Shown here: piece after piece, positions 40,540-48,427 of the stretch
Position numbering within the stretch: the first letter of the stretch is position 1
How the letters are laid out: each line of letters starts with the position of its first letter
From: Nitrosopumilus sp. Nsub
Lineage (GTDB): Archaea; Thermoproteota; Nitrososphaeria; Nitrososphaerales; Nitrosopumilaceae
Direction of reading: 5' to 3'
Length of the DNA: 50,740 nucleotides
NCBI RefSeq assembly: GCF_001541925.1
Contig: NZ_LQMW01000011.1
Coordinates: 1 to 50,740, forward strand
Position numbers and translations under genes: made by a program
Notes under the pieces: generated by a model
What the model was told of the DNA's origin: nothing
The model's input: only the letters and a program-made list of their open reading frames with translations
The model's database searches: none

Positions 40540-41184
40540 TTGCTAATAATTTTTGATGTTGAGGGTGTATTATTAGATGAAGAATATCTTCCAATTCTTG
40601 CAGAAAAATTAAACAAAGAAGATGAGATTTGGGAAATCACTAAACAAGGAATTCAAGGTAAAATTAATTGGGAAGAAGGCCTTAGAACTAGAGTTGCTGC
40701 TTTAAAGGGATTGGATGAAAAAGTATGTCAGGAAGTAGCTGATGATTTACCAATTATGACTGGAGCTAAAGAAGCTTGTAAAATTTTAAAATCTGCAGGT
40801 TGGAAAATTATGGCTGTTTCAGGAGGTTTCACATTGATGATGGACAGATTACAAAAAGAATTAGGCTTGGATTATGTTTTTTGTAATGATTTGATCTTTA
40901 AAGATGGAAAATTAGATGGCGTTACGATAAATGTTGATTCAGATAAGTCAAAATCTGCAAAAATAAAAATTGAAGAATGGGGTGAAAAGAAAGAAAATAT
41001 TGTCTGTGTAGTTGATGGTGCAAATGATATTAAATTATTTGATGTCTGTGGGTTGGGAATTGCATATCGAGCTCAAGATCTAGTTAAGGATTTAGCTACT
41101 ACTACGCTTGAAGAAAAAGACTTAACTAAAATTTTAGATATAATCAATAAACACTATAAATTAGAATTACAAACTATTGTCTAA
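40540..41184 (+). CDS. HAD-family phosphatase, SerB-like
   Basis: A 214-residue HAD hydrolase most like phosphoserine phosphatase, which makes serine. The nucleophile Asp is residue 6 in IFDVEGVLL, Ser 94 in MAVSGGFTLMM is motif II, and the metal-binding motif VVDGANDI is near 157-164. The +2 residue after the nucleophile, Asp in most HAD phosphatases, is Glu here (DVEG). The start is TTG. It is 35 bases upstream of cofE on the same strand; no functional link between the two is evident. Confidence 0.82.
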   Translation: MLIIFDVEGVLLDEEYLPILAEKLNKEDEIWEITKQGIQGKINWEEGLRTRVAALKGLDEKVCQEVADDLPIMTGAKEACKILKSAGWKIMAVSGGFTLMMDRLQKELGLDYVFCNDLIFKDGKLDGVTINVDSDKSKSAKIKIEEWGEKKENIVCVVDGANDIKLFDVCGLGIAYRAQDLVKDLATTTLEEKDLTKILDIINKHYKLELQTIV

Positions 41185-41219
41185 ACAATTTTTTACTTGT
41201 TAGTTTAATGATAAAATAA

Positions 41220-41945
41220 TTGAAAATAACTCCCGTCTATATCGACAAAGAAATTAATTCTGACGATGATCTTTCTAAAATAATTTTAAATTCTGCTAAT
41301 GTAACTGATGGGGATATTCTTGTAATTGCTCAAAAAATTATTTCTAAACAAGAAGGACGTTTAGTTGAATTATCTGCTGTTACCCCTTCACTATTATCTG
41401 AAGGAATAAGCTCTCAATACAAAAAGGATCCTCGAATTGTAGAACTAGTTCTATCTGAATCTAAGAAAATTGTTAGAATGAAAAACGGTTTAATCATTAC
41501 TGAAACTAAAAATGGTTTCATTTGTGCTAATTCTGGAATTGATGAAAGTAATGTTGTTAATGGTTTTGCCACCTTGCTACCGTTAAATTCTGATGAATCT
41601 GCAGAACGATTAAGAAAAGAAATTTTTGAACAAACTGGAAAAACTGTTGCGGTAATAATTTCTGATACTTTTGGACGTCCTTTTCGAATGGGACAAACAA
41701 ATTGTGCAATAGGCATATCTGGGATAGAACCGATTTTGGATTATTCTGGAACTTTGGATTCTTTTAATCGTGTGTTACGAGTCACTGCAATTGCTATTGT
41801 TGATGAGCTTTCTTCAGCTGCAGAATTAGTAATGGGTAAAACAACTAAATCTCCTGTTGCAATAATTAGTGATTATTCATTTAATTCTGAAAAACATAAC
41901 ATCAATGATTTAATTCGGCCTGAAACTGAAGATCTTTTTAAATAA
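41220..41945 (+). CDS. cofE: F420-0:gamma-L-glutamyl ligase
   Basis: Adds glutamates to F420-0. The 241-residue protein matches the archaeal single-domain enzyme: GDILVIAQKIISKQEGRLVE near residues 31-50, IRETKNGFICANSGID-like ITETKNGFICANSGIDESN near 95, VAVIISDTFGRPFRMGQTN near 142-160 and VVDELSSAAELVMGK-like IVDELSSAAELVMGKT near 190. The start is TTG. It completes the F420 genes cofC and cofD found 25 kb to the left; the Fo synthase genes are not in the window. Confidence 0.95.
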   Translation: MKITPVYIDKEINSDDDLSKIILNSANVTDGDILVIAQKIISKQEGRLVELSAVTPSLLSEGISSQYKKDPRIVELVLSESKKIVRMKNGLIITETKNGFICANSGIDESNVVNGFATLLPLNSDESAERLRKEIFEQTGKTVAVIISDTFGRPFRMGQTNCAIGISGIEPILDYSGTLDSFNRVLRVTAIAIVDELSSAAELVMGKTTKSPVAIISDYSFNSEKHNINDLIRPETEDLFK

Positions 41946-42038
41946 TTTTTTTCGAGGTTTTTTCACCTATTAATGAGAAACTCTTTTTTTCAATTTGTTA
42001 CTTAGACTTTAATATGACAAATTTGATTTGAACAATGA

Positions 42039-42275
42039 ATGTCAGAATCTACTGAAAAACAATTGGATGCAACTGGATTGTTTTGTCCTGAACCTGTATT
42101 TAGAACAAAAATTGAGCTAGAAAAAATGCAAGTTGGTGAAATCATTAACGTTTCTGCTGATGATCCAGATGCTGAAGAGGATATTTCCAGATGGGTAACA
42201 AGAAATGGTCATGAATTATTAAATTTGAATAAAGATGGTTCTGTTACTACGCTCAAAATTAAAAAATTAAAATAA
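42039..42275 (+). CDS. TusA/SirA-family sulfur carrier protein
   Basis: A 78-residue protein with the TusA fold. The sulfur-carrying Cys lies in the signature LDATGLFCPEPVFRTKIEL (CPxP motif), followed by VSADDPDAEEDISRWV, the usual loop. TusA proteins take persulfide sulfur from a desulfurase or rhodanese and pass it on for tRNA thiolation or cofactor synthesis. An ATGA-overlapping upstream ATG is out of frame. A rhodanese gene is 5 kb further on. A TATA-like ACTTTAATATG precedes it. Confidence 0.92.
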   Translation: MSESTEKQLDATGLFCPEPVFRTKIELEKMQVGEIINVSADDPDAEEDISRWVTRNGHELLNLNKDGSVTTLKIKKLK

Positions 42276-42278
42276 TTT

Positions 42279-42746
42279 TCATTCTAAAATTTTTTTAATC
42301 TCTTTGTCATAAAATTCTCTAAAATTCAAATTCATGGCTTTTTCTTGTTCAAAACAACTGTTACTTACTTCTACTAATTTTTCTTTAACTTTTTTACTCC
42401 ATCGACTCTGTTGTTTGTCTTTTGAATTTGCTATTGATGGAGTCTCCTCAATCTGTTGCATTATTTTTTTTAATTGATCTCCTAATTGATGAAATTTGCT
42501 TATCTGTAATAGAAATATTTCTCCTTTTTCTTTATTGATAAGATTCATCATGTTGTGAACTTGATTGTAATATGCTATGGATGATTCATTATATTTTTCT
42601 AAATCTGTTATCCTATTTTGCCAATATTCTTTAGATTTTTTTTCTTCAATTTTATAAGTAAATTGATTTTTTGCTAAAGCTGAGCCTAACTTCATAAGTT
42701 TTTCACTGTTTTCTTTAACTTTGATTTTAATCTCATCTGAATTCAT
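42279..42746 (-). CDS. Hypothetical coiled-coil protein, 155 aa
   Basis: A lysine- and glutamate-rich protein that is predicted almost entirely helical (KVKENSEKLMKLGSALAKNQ, KKIMQQIEETPSIANSKDKQ), with no membrane segment and no motif I know. It is 22 bases downstream of a small zinc-binding gene and on the same strand as thioredoxin reductase, so the three could be one transcript. Function unknown. Confidence 0.55.
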   Translation of the reverse strand: MNSDEIKIKVKENSEKLMKLGSALAKNQFTYKIEEKKSKEYWQNRITDLEKYNESSIAYYNQVHNMMNLINKEKGEIFLLQISKFHQLGDQLKKIMQQIEETPSIANSKDKQQSRWSKKVKEKLVEVSNSCFEQEKAMNLNFREFYDKEIKKILE

Positions 42747-42768
42747 TATTTTTTACTTAATTTTTGCA

Positions 42769-43002
42769 TTAAAGAACTTGACTTTTTTGATCATTCCATG
42801 CATTATCCAATTGATTTGAATACTCTTTGATACATTTTTCACAAAATGAATCCCATTCTCCAATCTTTAATTGCTCAAAAAATTTTAATGTCCATTGATA
42901 ATTGGGTTCTTTTTTGTATTGAAATTGTTGAATTGTGTAAATATCTTTTTGATGAAAATTATTCAAACAATTGTTGCATTTTGCATTTTTATTTGCCTGC
43001 AT
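42769..43002 (-). CDS. Small zinc-binding protein, 77 aa
   Basis: Two Cys pairs, CNNC near residues 9-12 and CEKC near 54-57, are separated by a Tyr/Gln/Lys-rich stretch; together they can form a zinc site. The start overlaps the 3' end of thioredoxin reductase by 14 bases on the same strand, so translation is probably coupled to it. No family assignment. An overlapping frame on the plus strand has no protein character. Confidence 0.55.
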   Translation of the reverse strand: MQANKNAKCNNCLNNFHQKDIYTIQQFQYKKEPNYQWTLKFFEQLKIGEWDSFCEKCIKEYSNQLDNAWNDQKSQVL

Positions 43003-43987
43003 TTTCTGTAAGGAATTTATCTACATCAATGGCTGCCATACAACCGTACCCTGCAGCTGTAATTGCTTGTCTGTAATTTCTATCATGTACATCCCCTGCT
43101 GCAAAAATTCCTTCCATGTTTGTGTGTGTTTTATTTTTTAAAACAATGTATTCCTCATCATCTAAATCAATTTGATTTTTGAACAATTCTGTATTTGGTT
43201 GATGTCCAATCGCTACAAATAATCCGCCTACATTGATAGTTTTTTCTTCATTAGTTTTTAGATTTTTTAAAACTGCTTGTTGCATTTTTTCATCCCCGTT
43301 AATTTTGATTACTTCTGAATCCCAATGAAATTGAATCTTCTCATTATTCATGGCTCTCTCTTGCATAACTTTACTTGCTCTTAACTCATCTCTTCTATGT
43401 ACTACGTGTACTCTAGTTGCAAATTTTGTAAGGAAAGTTGCCTCTTCAATTGCTGAATCTCCGCCTCCTACTACAATTAGTTCTAAATTTCTGAAAAATG
43501 GACCGTCACATGTTGCACAATATGATACTCCTTTTCCTGAAAATTCCTCTTCTCCTTCAATTCCCATTTTTTTTGGATTTGCACCTGTTGCAATAATTAC
43601 TGCTCGTCCTTCGTATTCTTCTGAACCGGTTAAAACTTTGTATGGTGCCCGTCTAAAATCTACATCCACTGCAATATCATCAATTATAGTAGTACCCATT
43701 CTTTGAGATTGTTTTCTCATGTCAATCATTAGATCTGGACCCATTATGCCATTTTCAAAACCTGGATAGTTTTCTACTTCTGTCGTATTGACAAGTTGAC
43801 CTCCTGGTAAAATTCCTGATAAAATTAATGTGTCATAACCTGCTCTTGAACAATAAATTCCTGCTGTATATCCTGATGGTCCTGCTCCAATAATGATCAC
43901 ATCAAATTTTGTTTTCTTTTTATCTGGAATTTTGGGACCGTCATTATTAGTTTCTAAAACTGCTGCACCTGCATCTGCTGCCATCAT
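42989..43987 (-). CDS. trxB: Thioredoxin reductase
   Basis: An NADPH-dependent flavoenzyme that reduces thioredoxin. FAD motif FDVIIIGAGPSGYTAGIYCS starts near residue 28, the redox centre CATC is Cys 157 and 160 in GVSYCATCDGPFF, the NADPH fold GGGDSAIEEATFL follows, and HRRDELRAS gives the NADPH-selective arginines. The C-terminal FAD motif GIFAAGDVHDRNYRQAITAA is complete. A 27-residue N-terminal extension (MMAADAGAAVLETNNDGPKI) precedes the core; the true start may lie further in. It is followed by two small genes of unknown function on the same strand. Confidence 0.96.
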   Translation of the reverse strand: MMAADAGAAVLETNNDGPKIPDKKKTKFDVIIIGAGPSGYTAGIYCSRAGYDTLILSGILPGGQLVNTTEVENYPGFENGIMGPDLMIDMRKQSQRMGTTIIDDIAVDVDFRRAPYKVLTGSEEYEGRAVIIATGANPKKMGIEGEEEFSGKGVSYCATCDGPFFRNLELIVVGGGDSAIEEATFLTKFATRVHVVHRRDELRASKVMQERAMNNEKIQFHWDSEVIKINGDEKMQQAVLKNLKTNEEKTINVGGLFVAIGHQPNTELFKNQIDLDDEEYIVLKNKTHTNMEGIFAAGDVHDRNYRQAITAAGYGCMAAIDVDKFLTENAGK

Positions 43988-44032
43988 AGTGAATGATGTT
44001 TTTATTTCATTAATTTAAGTCAATATCTCATT

Positions 44033-44809
44033 CTATCCCTCATTATTTTTCATTTTAGTTAAAATTTTTGTATGTTGATTGCATAATGATGGATTTTTAA
44101 TCTGTGAAATGAATAGATCTTTTTGCCAATGTGCATTAAATAATCTACATTGAACATCTTTACAAAAAACATCTCCTGTTTCATAATACATTATTGATTG
44201 AAGTAAATATCCTTCAATTATTTCTGGTAACCTGGGATCGTCATGTTCTAAAAACTCTCCTTTGTATTTTTGCCTAATTGTTTCCTCTGATTCATTTGAA
44301 AAATTTGTCATTAAATCTATGTAGTATTGCTTGGGTTTTGCTGGTGCTTCAATAATTCCTGTAGTTGAAATAATTATTGGATTTGAGCCTACCCATACCC
44401 TTGCATGGTATCTGTAATCATCTAAATCAAATGTTCCTGTTAATTTATTCGTAAAAACTATGTGTAAAATATTTTCAATATTTTCTTGGTGCGGTATAAT
44501 TTCTTCAATGACTTTACTCATCTCAATTCCGTCATAGATAGGGATTTCTTTTTCTCTAGACATATCTGTATTTTGTGATTCTATTGAAATTTCTGTAATT
44601 GATGATGTATGTTTCTGAAATGGTTTTTTTAAATCAAATACTCTTGTATTTGAAATTTTTTCATATTCTTTTTCATTTAATTTTTTAAAAATATTTTCTC
44701 GAATATCACAATTGATTCCAAATGTTTGTAAAATAAATTTTTGAATATTTTTTAAATTTAATTTTGAAACGGTTGGTTCATTGTATAAGATAATTTTAGA
44801 AATTTTCAC
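44033..44809 (-). CDS. DUF6775-like putative metallopeptidase
   Basis: A 258-residue protein. The block HIVFTNKLTGTFDLDDYRYH with ARVWVGSNPIIISTTGIIEA next to it resembles the DUF6775 family, described as putative metallopeptidases. The C-terminus has FCKDVQCRLFNAHWQKDLF and a further CNQH, reminiscent of the archaemetzincin tail that binds structural zinc. However, no HExxH zinc-peptidase motif is visible, so activity is uncertain. It lies between trxB and thi4 on the same strand, with 25 bases to thi4, so it is likely co-transcribed with it. Confidence 0.6.
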   Translation of the reverse strand: MKISKIILYNEPTVSKLNLKNIQKFILQTFGINCDIRENIFKKLNEKEYEKISNTRVFDLKKPFQKHTSSITEISIESQNTDMSREKEIPIYDGIEMSKVIEEIIPHQENIENILHIVFTNKLTGTFDLDDYRYHARVWVGSNPIIISTTGIIEAPAKPKQYYIDLMTNFSNESEETIRQKYKGEFLEHDDPRLPEIIEGYLLQSIMYYETGDVFCKDVQCRLFNAHWQKDLFISQIKNPSLCNQHTKILTKMKNNEG

Positions 44810-44834
44810 TGAATATTCTAGATGGTTAAATTAT

Positions 44835-45677
44835 TTATCTTTCTAACTCTTTGATTTTTTCTGCTGCAATCTCTGCTGCTCTTTTTCCAGAATATAACAT
44901 TGAACCAAATGTTGGTCCCATTCTTGCTAATCCATGAGTTTCAGTAACTGACATTCCTGCTGCAATAAGTCCTGGATAAACTTCCCCTGTTTTGTGAACT
45001 ACGTGTTCTTCTCCGTCGTTAACATACATTGGTTCCATTCCTTTCCATTCTGCTAATCCTCTATCTACTAACCTTTTTACTGCAACAGAGTCATGACCTG
45101 ATGCATCTATGATTACTTTTGCTTCAAATGCGACTGGATCAACACATGTAATGTTTCGTGGTAATGCTGAAACTGGCATCCAATTAACAACAATTCCTGC
45201 AACCCTTCCATTTTTTAATACTAAATCATCGAATTTTGTTAGTTGTAGAAATTTAACTCCTGCATCACATGCAGCTCCAATTAATTTTGATACTGCGTGT
45301 GGCCCTGGTGTTAAGTATAATCCATCTTGAACTTTTTTGTAAGGAACTCCTAATTCATCCCAAATTTTTTGGGCTGGTTCTCTAACTGTAACTGGATTCA
45401 TCATATATCCTCCTAGCCAGTAACCTCCCCCTAGATAGTTATTTTGTTCAATCACTAAAACTTTGAAACCTAAATTTGATAATTCTCTACTTGCTGTTAG
45501 TCCTGCTGGTCCTGCTCCTATGATGATTACGTCTGATTCTGCTCTATCAATTAATACATCATGAAATTCATCTGCAATTGCACGTGTGATTTCCACTTCA
45601 CGAACATCTGTAAAAATTTTTGAAGATTGTTCTGCTATTGTTGCTTCTTGCATAGTGATGTCTTCTGTTTTATCCAT
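44835..45677 (-). CDS. thi4: Thiamine thiazole synthase (Thi4), Cys-type
   Basis: Makes the thiazole precursor of thiamine from NAD, glycine and a sulfur source. The 280-residue protein has the dinucleotide motif VIIIGAGPAGLTASRELSN near 50-68, NYLGGGYWLGGYMMNPVTVR near 80, and VVNWMPVSALPRNITCVDP near 163-181. Cys 178 precedes VDP; it aligns with the sulfur-donating Cys 205 of yeast Thi4 (CMDP context), where many anaerobic archaeal enzymes have His. This suggests a single-turnover sulfur donor. The C-terminus has GLIAAGMSVTETHGLARMGP and FGSMLYSGKRAAEIA. No TPP riboswitch was seen upstream. Confidence 0.94.
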   Translation of the reverse strand: MDKTEDITMQEATIAEQSSKIFTDVREVEITRAIADEFHDVLIDRAESDVIIIGAGPAGLTASRELSNLGFKVLVIEQNNYLGGGYWLGGYMMNPVTVREPAQKIWDELGVPYKKVQDGLYLTPGPHAVSKLIGAACDAGVKFLQLTKFDDLVLKNGRVAGIVVNWMPVSALPRNITCVDPVAFEAKVIIDASGHDSVAVKRLVDRGLAEWKGMEPMYVNDGEEHVVHKTGEVYPGLIAAGMSVTETHGLARMGPTFGSMLYSGKRAAEIAAEKIKELER

Positions 45678-45791
45678 AAATATATTCGCACGTAAAAATT
45701 AGGTTATACTAACACTATTTTTGCAATGAATAAACCGGAAAATTTTGTTTGTTTCTTGAAATTTATTACTAAAACATACCAATATCAAAAA

Positions 45792-45798
45792 TTTATAA
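45792..45798 (+). promoter_or_regulatory. TATA box of the siroheme reductase gene
   Basis: TTTATAA followed by CCAAACC lies about 29 bases before the TTG at 45824 and only 14 bases before the TTG at 45809. With the usual 22-27 bases between TATA centre and transcription start, the downstream TTG (LTISDLTH) is the likelier start of a leaderless message. Confidence 0.5.
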
Positions 45799-45808
45799 CC
45801 AAACCCGA

Positions 45809-47632
45809 TTGAATTTCATTGTATTGACTATCTCTGATTTGACTCATTCTTCAGTTGATCCAGTATCTCCTAAAATTAATTGGGCCCGAGTTGATGAAGC
45901 TGATCATTTTGCTGAAACTGTAAAATTATACCGTCAAGGCAAATATGATGAAGATAGTTTTAGACGATTCCGTTTACAACATGGTGCATATGGAACTAGA
46001 ATGACTAGTGATTATGCAATGGTTCGTGTAAAATTACCTGCTGGTGAAATTTACCCAAAACAGTTTGAAAAATTATCTAAACTTAGTGAACAATATTCTA
46101 TAGGAAGTGCCCATTTTTCAACTCGTGAAAATATCCAATTACACTGGGTAATTTTAGAAGATGTTTCTGAGATTTTTAGATCACTTGCAGAGGTTGGTTT
46201 AACTTCTAGAGAAGCATGTGGTAATTCTGTTCGAAATGTAATGTGTAGTCCTCTATCTGGTGTTTGCTGTGATGAAAAATTTGATTCCACTCCTTACGCT
46301 TTAGCAACTGCTAAATTCTTCTTGCGTAATCCTATGGCTCAAAGTCTTCCACGTAAATTCAAATTCAATTTTACATGTTGTGAAAAACATGGAATGGTTA
46401 GAATGGTTGATGTTGGTTTGATTCCAGAAATTCGACAAGTTGACGGCTCTGAACAAAAAGGTTTCAAAATTTTTCTTGGTGGTGGTTTAGGTAACAAATC
46501 CTTTGTCGGACATCAATTAGAAGACTTTACTCCTGAAGAAGATTTACTTTATACTTCAATTGCTGTTATGAGAATATTTGATAGATTGGGAGATAGAAAA
46601 AATCTTGCTAGAAATAGAATGCGTTATCTTGTAAATGACATGGGTTGGGAAAAATTCCAAAATCTTGTATTGAAAGAAAGAGCAATTGTTAGAGCAACTC
46701 AATCTGTTGTTACTAGATTAAAAGTTGATACCACTCCTAGTAAAATCACAAGACCATTAAAAATTAGTGATGAAACTGGTGGATCTGCACCTGATGGTTA
46801 TGCAAGATGGCTAAAAACTAATACTGTGAAACAAAAACAATCTGATTACCGTTCTGTGTTCATTACTTTAGAAGCTGGAGATATCACGTCAAATCAATTA
46901 TCTGTATTAGCTGATTTAATTCGTGAATTTTCTTCTGAAGGAAAAGCTCGTACTGGATTTGTTCAAAATGTTGCACTGCGATACGTTCATGAAGATGACT
47001 TAATTCCGTTATATTCTAAATTGTTGCAGTCAGGACTTGCAAAATCTGGGGCTTTAACTATGACTACTCCTGTAGGTTGTTCTGGAACTACTTCTTGTAA
47101 TTTAGCATTAACTAATTCACATAGATTGGCAAAAGAAATTCAAAGAAAATTCTTAGAATTGAAACTTGATGATGATGATGATTTAGCTGATTCTTCCATT
47201 AAGATAAGTGGATGTCCAAACTCTTGTGGTCAACATGGTATTGCAACCATTGGTTTCTTTGGAGGTGGTGGACGAAATGGAAAAGACATGTATGCCAATT
47301 ATCAAATGTCTCTTGGTGGTAGATTTGATGGAGAAACTATGTTGGGACAAACATGTTTGAGAGTTCCTGCAAAAAGAGTAATTCCAGTAATCTTGAAAAT
47401 AATTGAACTGTTTAAAGAAAATAAAAAATCCGATGACACATTGAAATCTTGGATTCATAGAATTGTAAATAACAGTGAAGATTCTGCTGTTAAATCAATC
47501 AATGACATTAAAAAAATCTTGGAACCTCTAATTATTCCTCCAAACAAAGATGATGATCCTGATTTCTATCTTGATTATGGTAGCGATACTAGTTATCACA
47601 CAAAAACTGGTAAGGGTGAGTGTGCTGCTTGA
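45809..47632 (+). CDS. Siroheme-dependent sulfite/nitrite reductase (ferredoxin type)
   Basis: A 607-residue single-subunit reductase for assimilatory six-electron reduction of sulfite or nitrite. Both ferrodoxin-like half domains are present (HFSTRENIQLHWV near residue 101 and GFVQNVALRYVHE near 387). The siroheme/4Fe-4S ligands follow as CSGTTSC (Cys 424 and 430) and CPNSC (Cys 469 and 473) in the order C-x5-C and C-x3-C. An earlier SREACGNSVRNVMCSPLSGV near 133 is typical of NirA/Sir. Sulfite or nitrite cannot be decided from sequence alone; coupling to a rhodanese favours sulfur metabolism. Residues 1-5 may not be translated because a better TTG exists at 45824. Confidence 0.9.
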   Translation: MNFIVLTISDLTHSSVDPVSPKINWARVDEADHFAETVKLYRQGKYDEDSFRRFRLQHGAYGTRMTSDYAMVRVKLPAGEIYPKQFEKLSKLSEQYSIGSAHFSTRENIQLHWVILEDVSEIFRSLAEVGLTSREACGNSVRNVMCSPLSGVCCDEKFDSTPYALATAKFFLRNPMAQSLPRKFKFNFTCCEKHGMVRMVDVGLIPEIRQVDGSEQKGFKIFLGGGLGNKSFVGHQLEDFTPEEDLLYTSIAVMRIFDRLGDRKNLARNRMRYLVNDMGWEKFQNLVLKERAIVRATQSVVTRLKVDTTPSKITRPLKISDETGGSAPDGYARWLKTNTVKQKQSDYRSVFITLEAGDITSNQLSVLADLIREFSSEGKARTGFVQNVALRYVHEDDLIPLYSKLLQSGLAKSGALTMTTPVGCSGTTSCNLALTNSHRLAKEIQRKFLELKLDDDDDLADSSIKISGCPNSCGQHGIATIGFFGGGGRNGKDMYANYQMSLGGRFDGETMLGQTCLRVPAKRVIPVILKIIELFKENKKSDDTLKSWIHRIVNNSEDSAVKSINDIKKILEPLIIPPNKDDDPDFYLDYGSDTSYHTKTGKGECAA

Positions 47633-48426
47633 CTCAATCCGTTAAAATTACTTCTGATGTTGATTCTGTTCGTTCAGAAATTCGTGATAATAGTATTCGC
47701 GTAATTGATGTACGACGTGAGGGTGATTACAAACAAGACCATATTCCAAATTCAGTTAATTTGCCTTTGGCAACATTATTGTCTGATGATAGTCCTGAAA
47801 ATGTTTTGAAACTTGTAAACTCAATGGGTATTGACGATGAAACTCCTGTTGTTGTTTATGATGATACTTTTGGTGCATTGGCATCAAGAGTAGCTTGGAC
47901 ATTGGAGTGGATTGGTCATTCAAATGTTACATTACTTGAAACTACTTATGGTAATTGGAAATCTTTAGGATTAGAAAATGATTCAAAAATCCCTGATGTT
48001 TCTAAAAAAGACCATTCTTTGAATTTACAATCTGATATTTTGGCAACATCTGATTATTTAGAATCTGCAAAATCTCGAGAGGATGTAATTTTGATTGATA
48101 ATCGAGAACGATTAAACTATCTGGAACAACATATTCCTGGTGCAATCAGTCTGCCTTATCGTACACTAGCAAGTGATGATAAAATTCTTCGTTCAAAAGA
48201 AGACATGAAACGATTGTTGGGTAATAGGGGAGTTTCTGGAAACTCTGAAATAATTACTTACTGTGGTAGTGTTGGTACGTTATCTGGTTTAGCATATTAT
48301 GCTCTAAAATCTGCAGAATTACCAAATGCAAAATTATATGTTCGATCCTTTAAGGAATGGAAAAATCTTCAAAAACCTACTATCAAACAAGAAGATGCCA
48401 ATTATTGGGATTTATCTGCAGAATAA
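47629..48426 (+). CDS. Two-domain rhodanese (thiosulfate sulfurtransferase)
   Basis: A sulfurtransferase of about 265 residues with two rhodanese domains. The first is VIDVRREGDYKQDHIPNSVN through VVYDDTFGALASR, where the active-site loop has Asp 78 in place of Cys, as in the structural N-domain of classical two-domain sulfurtransferases. The second has LIDNRERLNYLEQHIPGAIS and ITYCGSVGTLSG with Cys 212, the persulfide-carrying residue. The TTG start overlaps the TGA of the siroheme reductase gene (TTGA), so translation is coupled; it may feed thiosulfate- or persulfide-derived sulfur into the same pathway. A GTG three codons earlier is possible. Confidence 0.92.
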   Translation: MTQSVKITSDVDSVRSEIRDNSIRVIDVRREGDYKQDHIPNSVNLPLATLLSDDSPENVLKLVNSMGIDDETPVVVYDDTFGALASRVAWTLEWIGHSNVTLLETTYGNWKSLGLENDSKIPDVSKKDHSLNLQSDILATSDYLESAKSREDVILIDNRERLNYLEQHIPGAISLPYRTLASDDKILRSKEDMKRLLGNRGVSGNSEIITYCGSVGTLSGLAYYALKSAELPNAKLYVRSFKEWKNLQKPTIKQEDANYWDLSAE

Positions 48427-48427
48427 T

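Noticed and set aside
45678-45808. Possible TPP riboswitch upstream of thi4
   Set aside because: The region is only 131 bases, shared with a divergent gene, and lacks the CUGAGA and other conserved TPP-aptamer segments.
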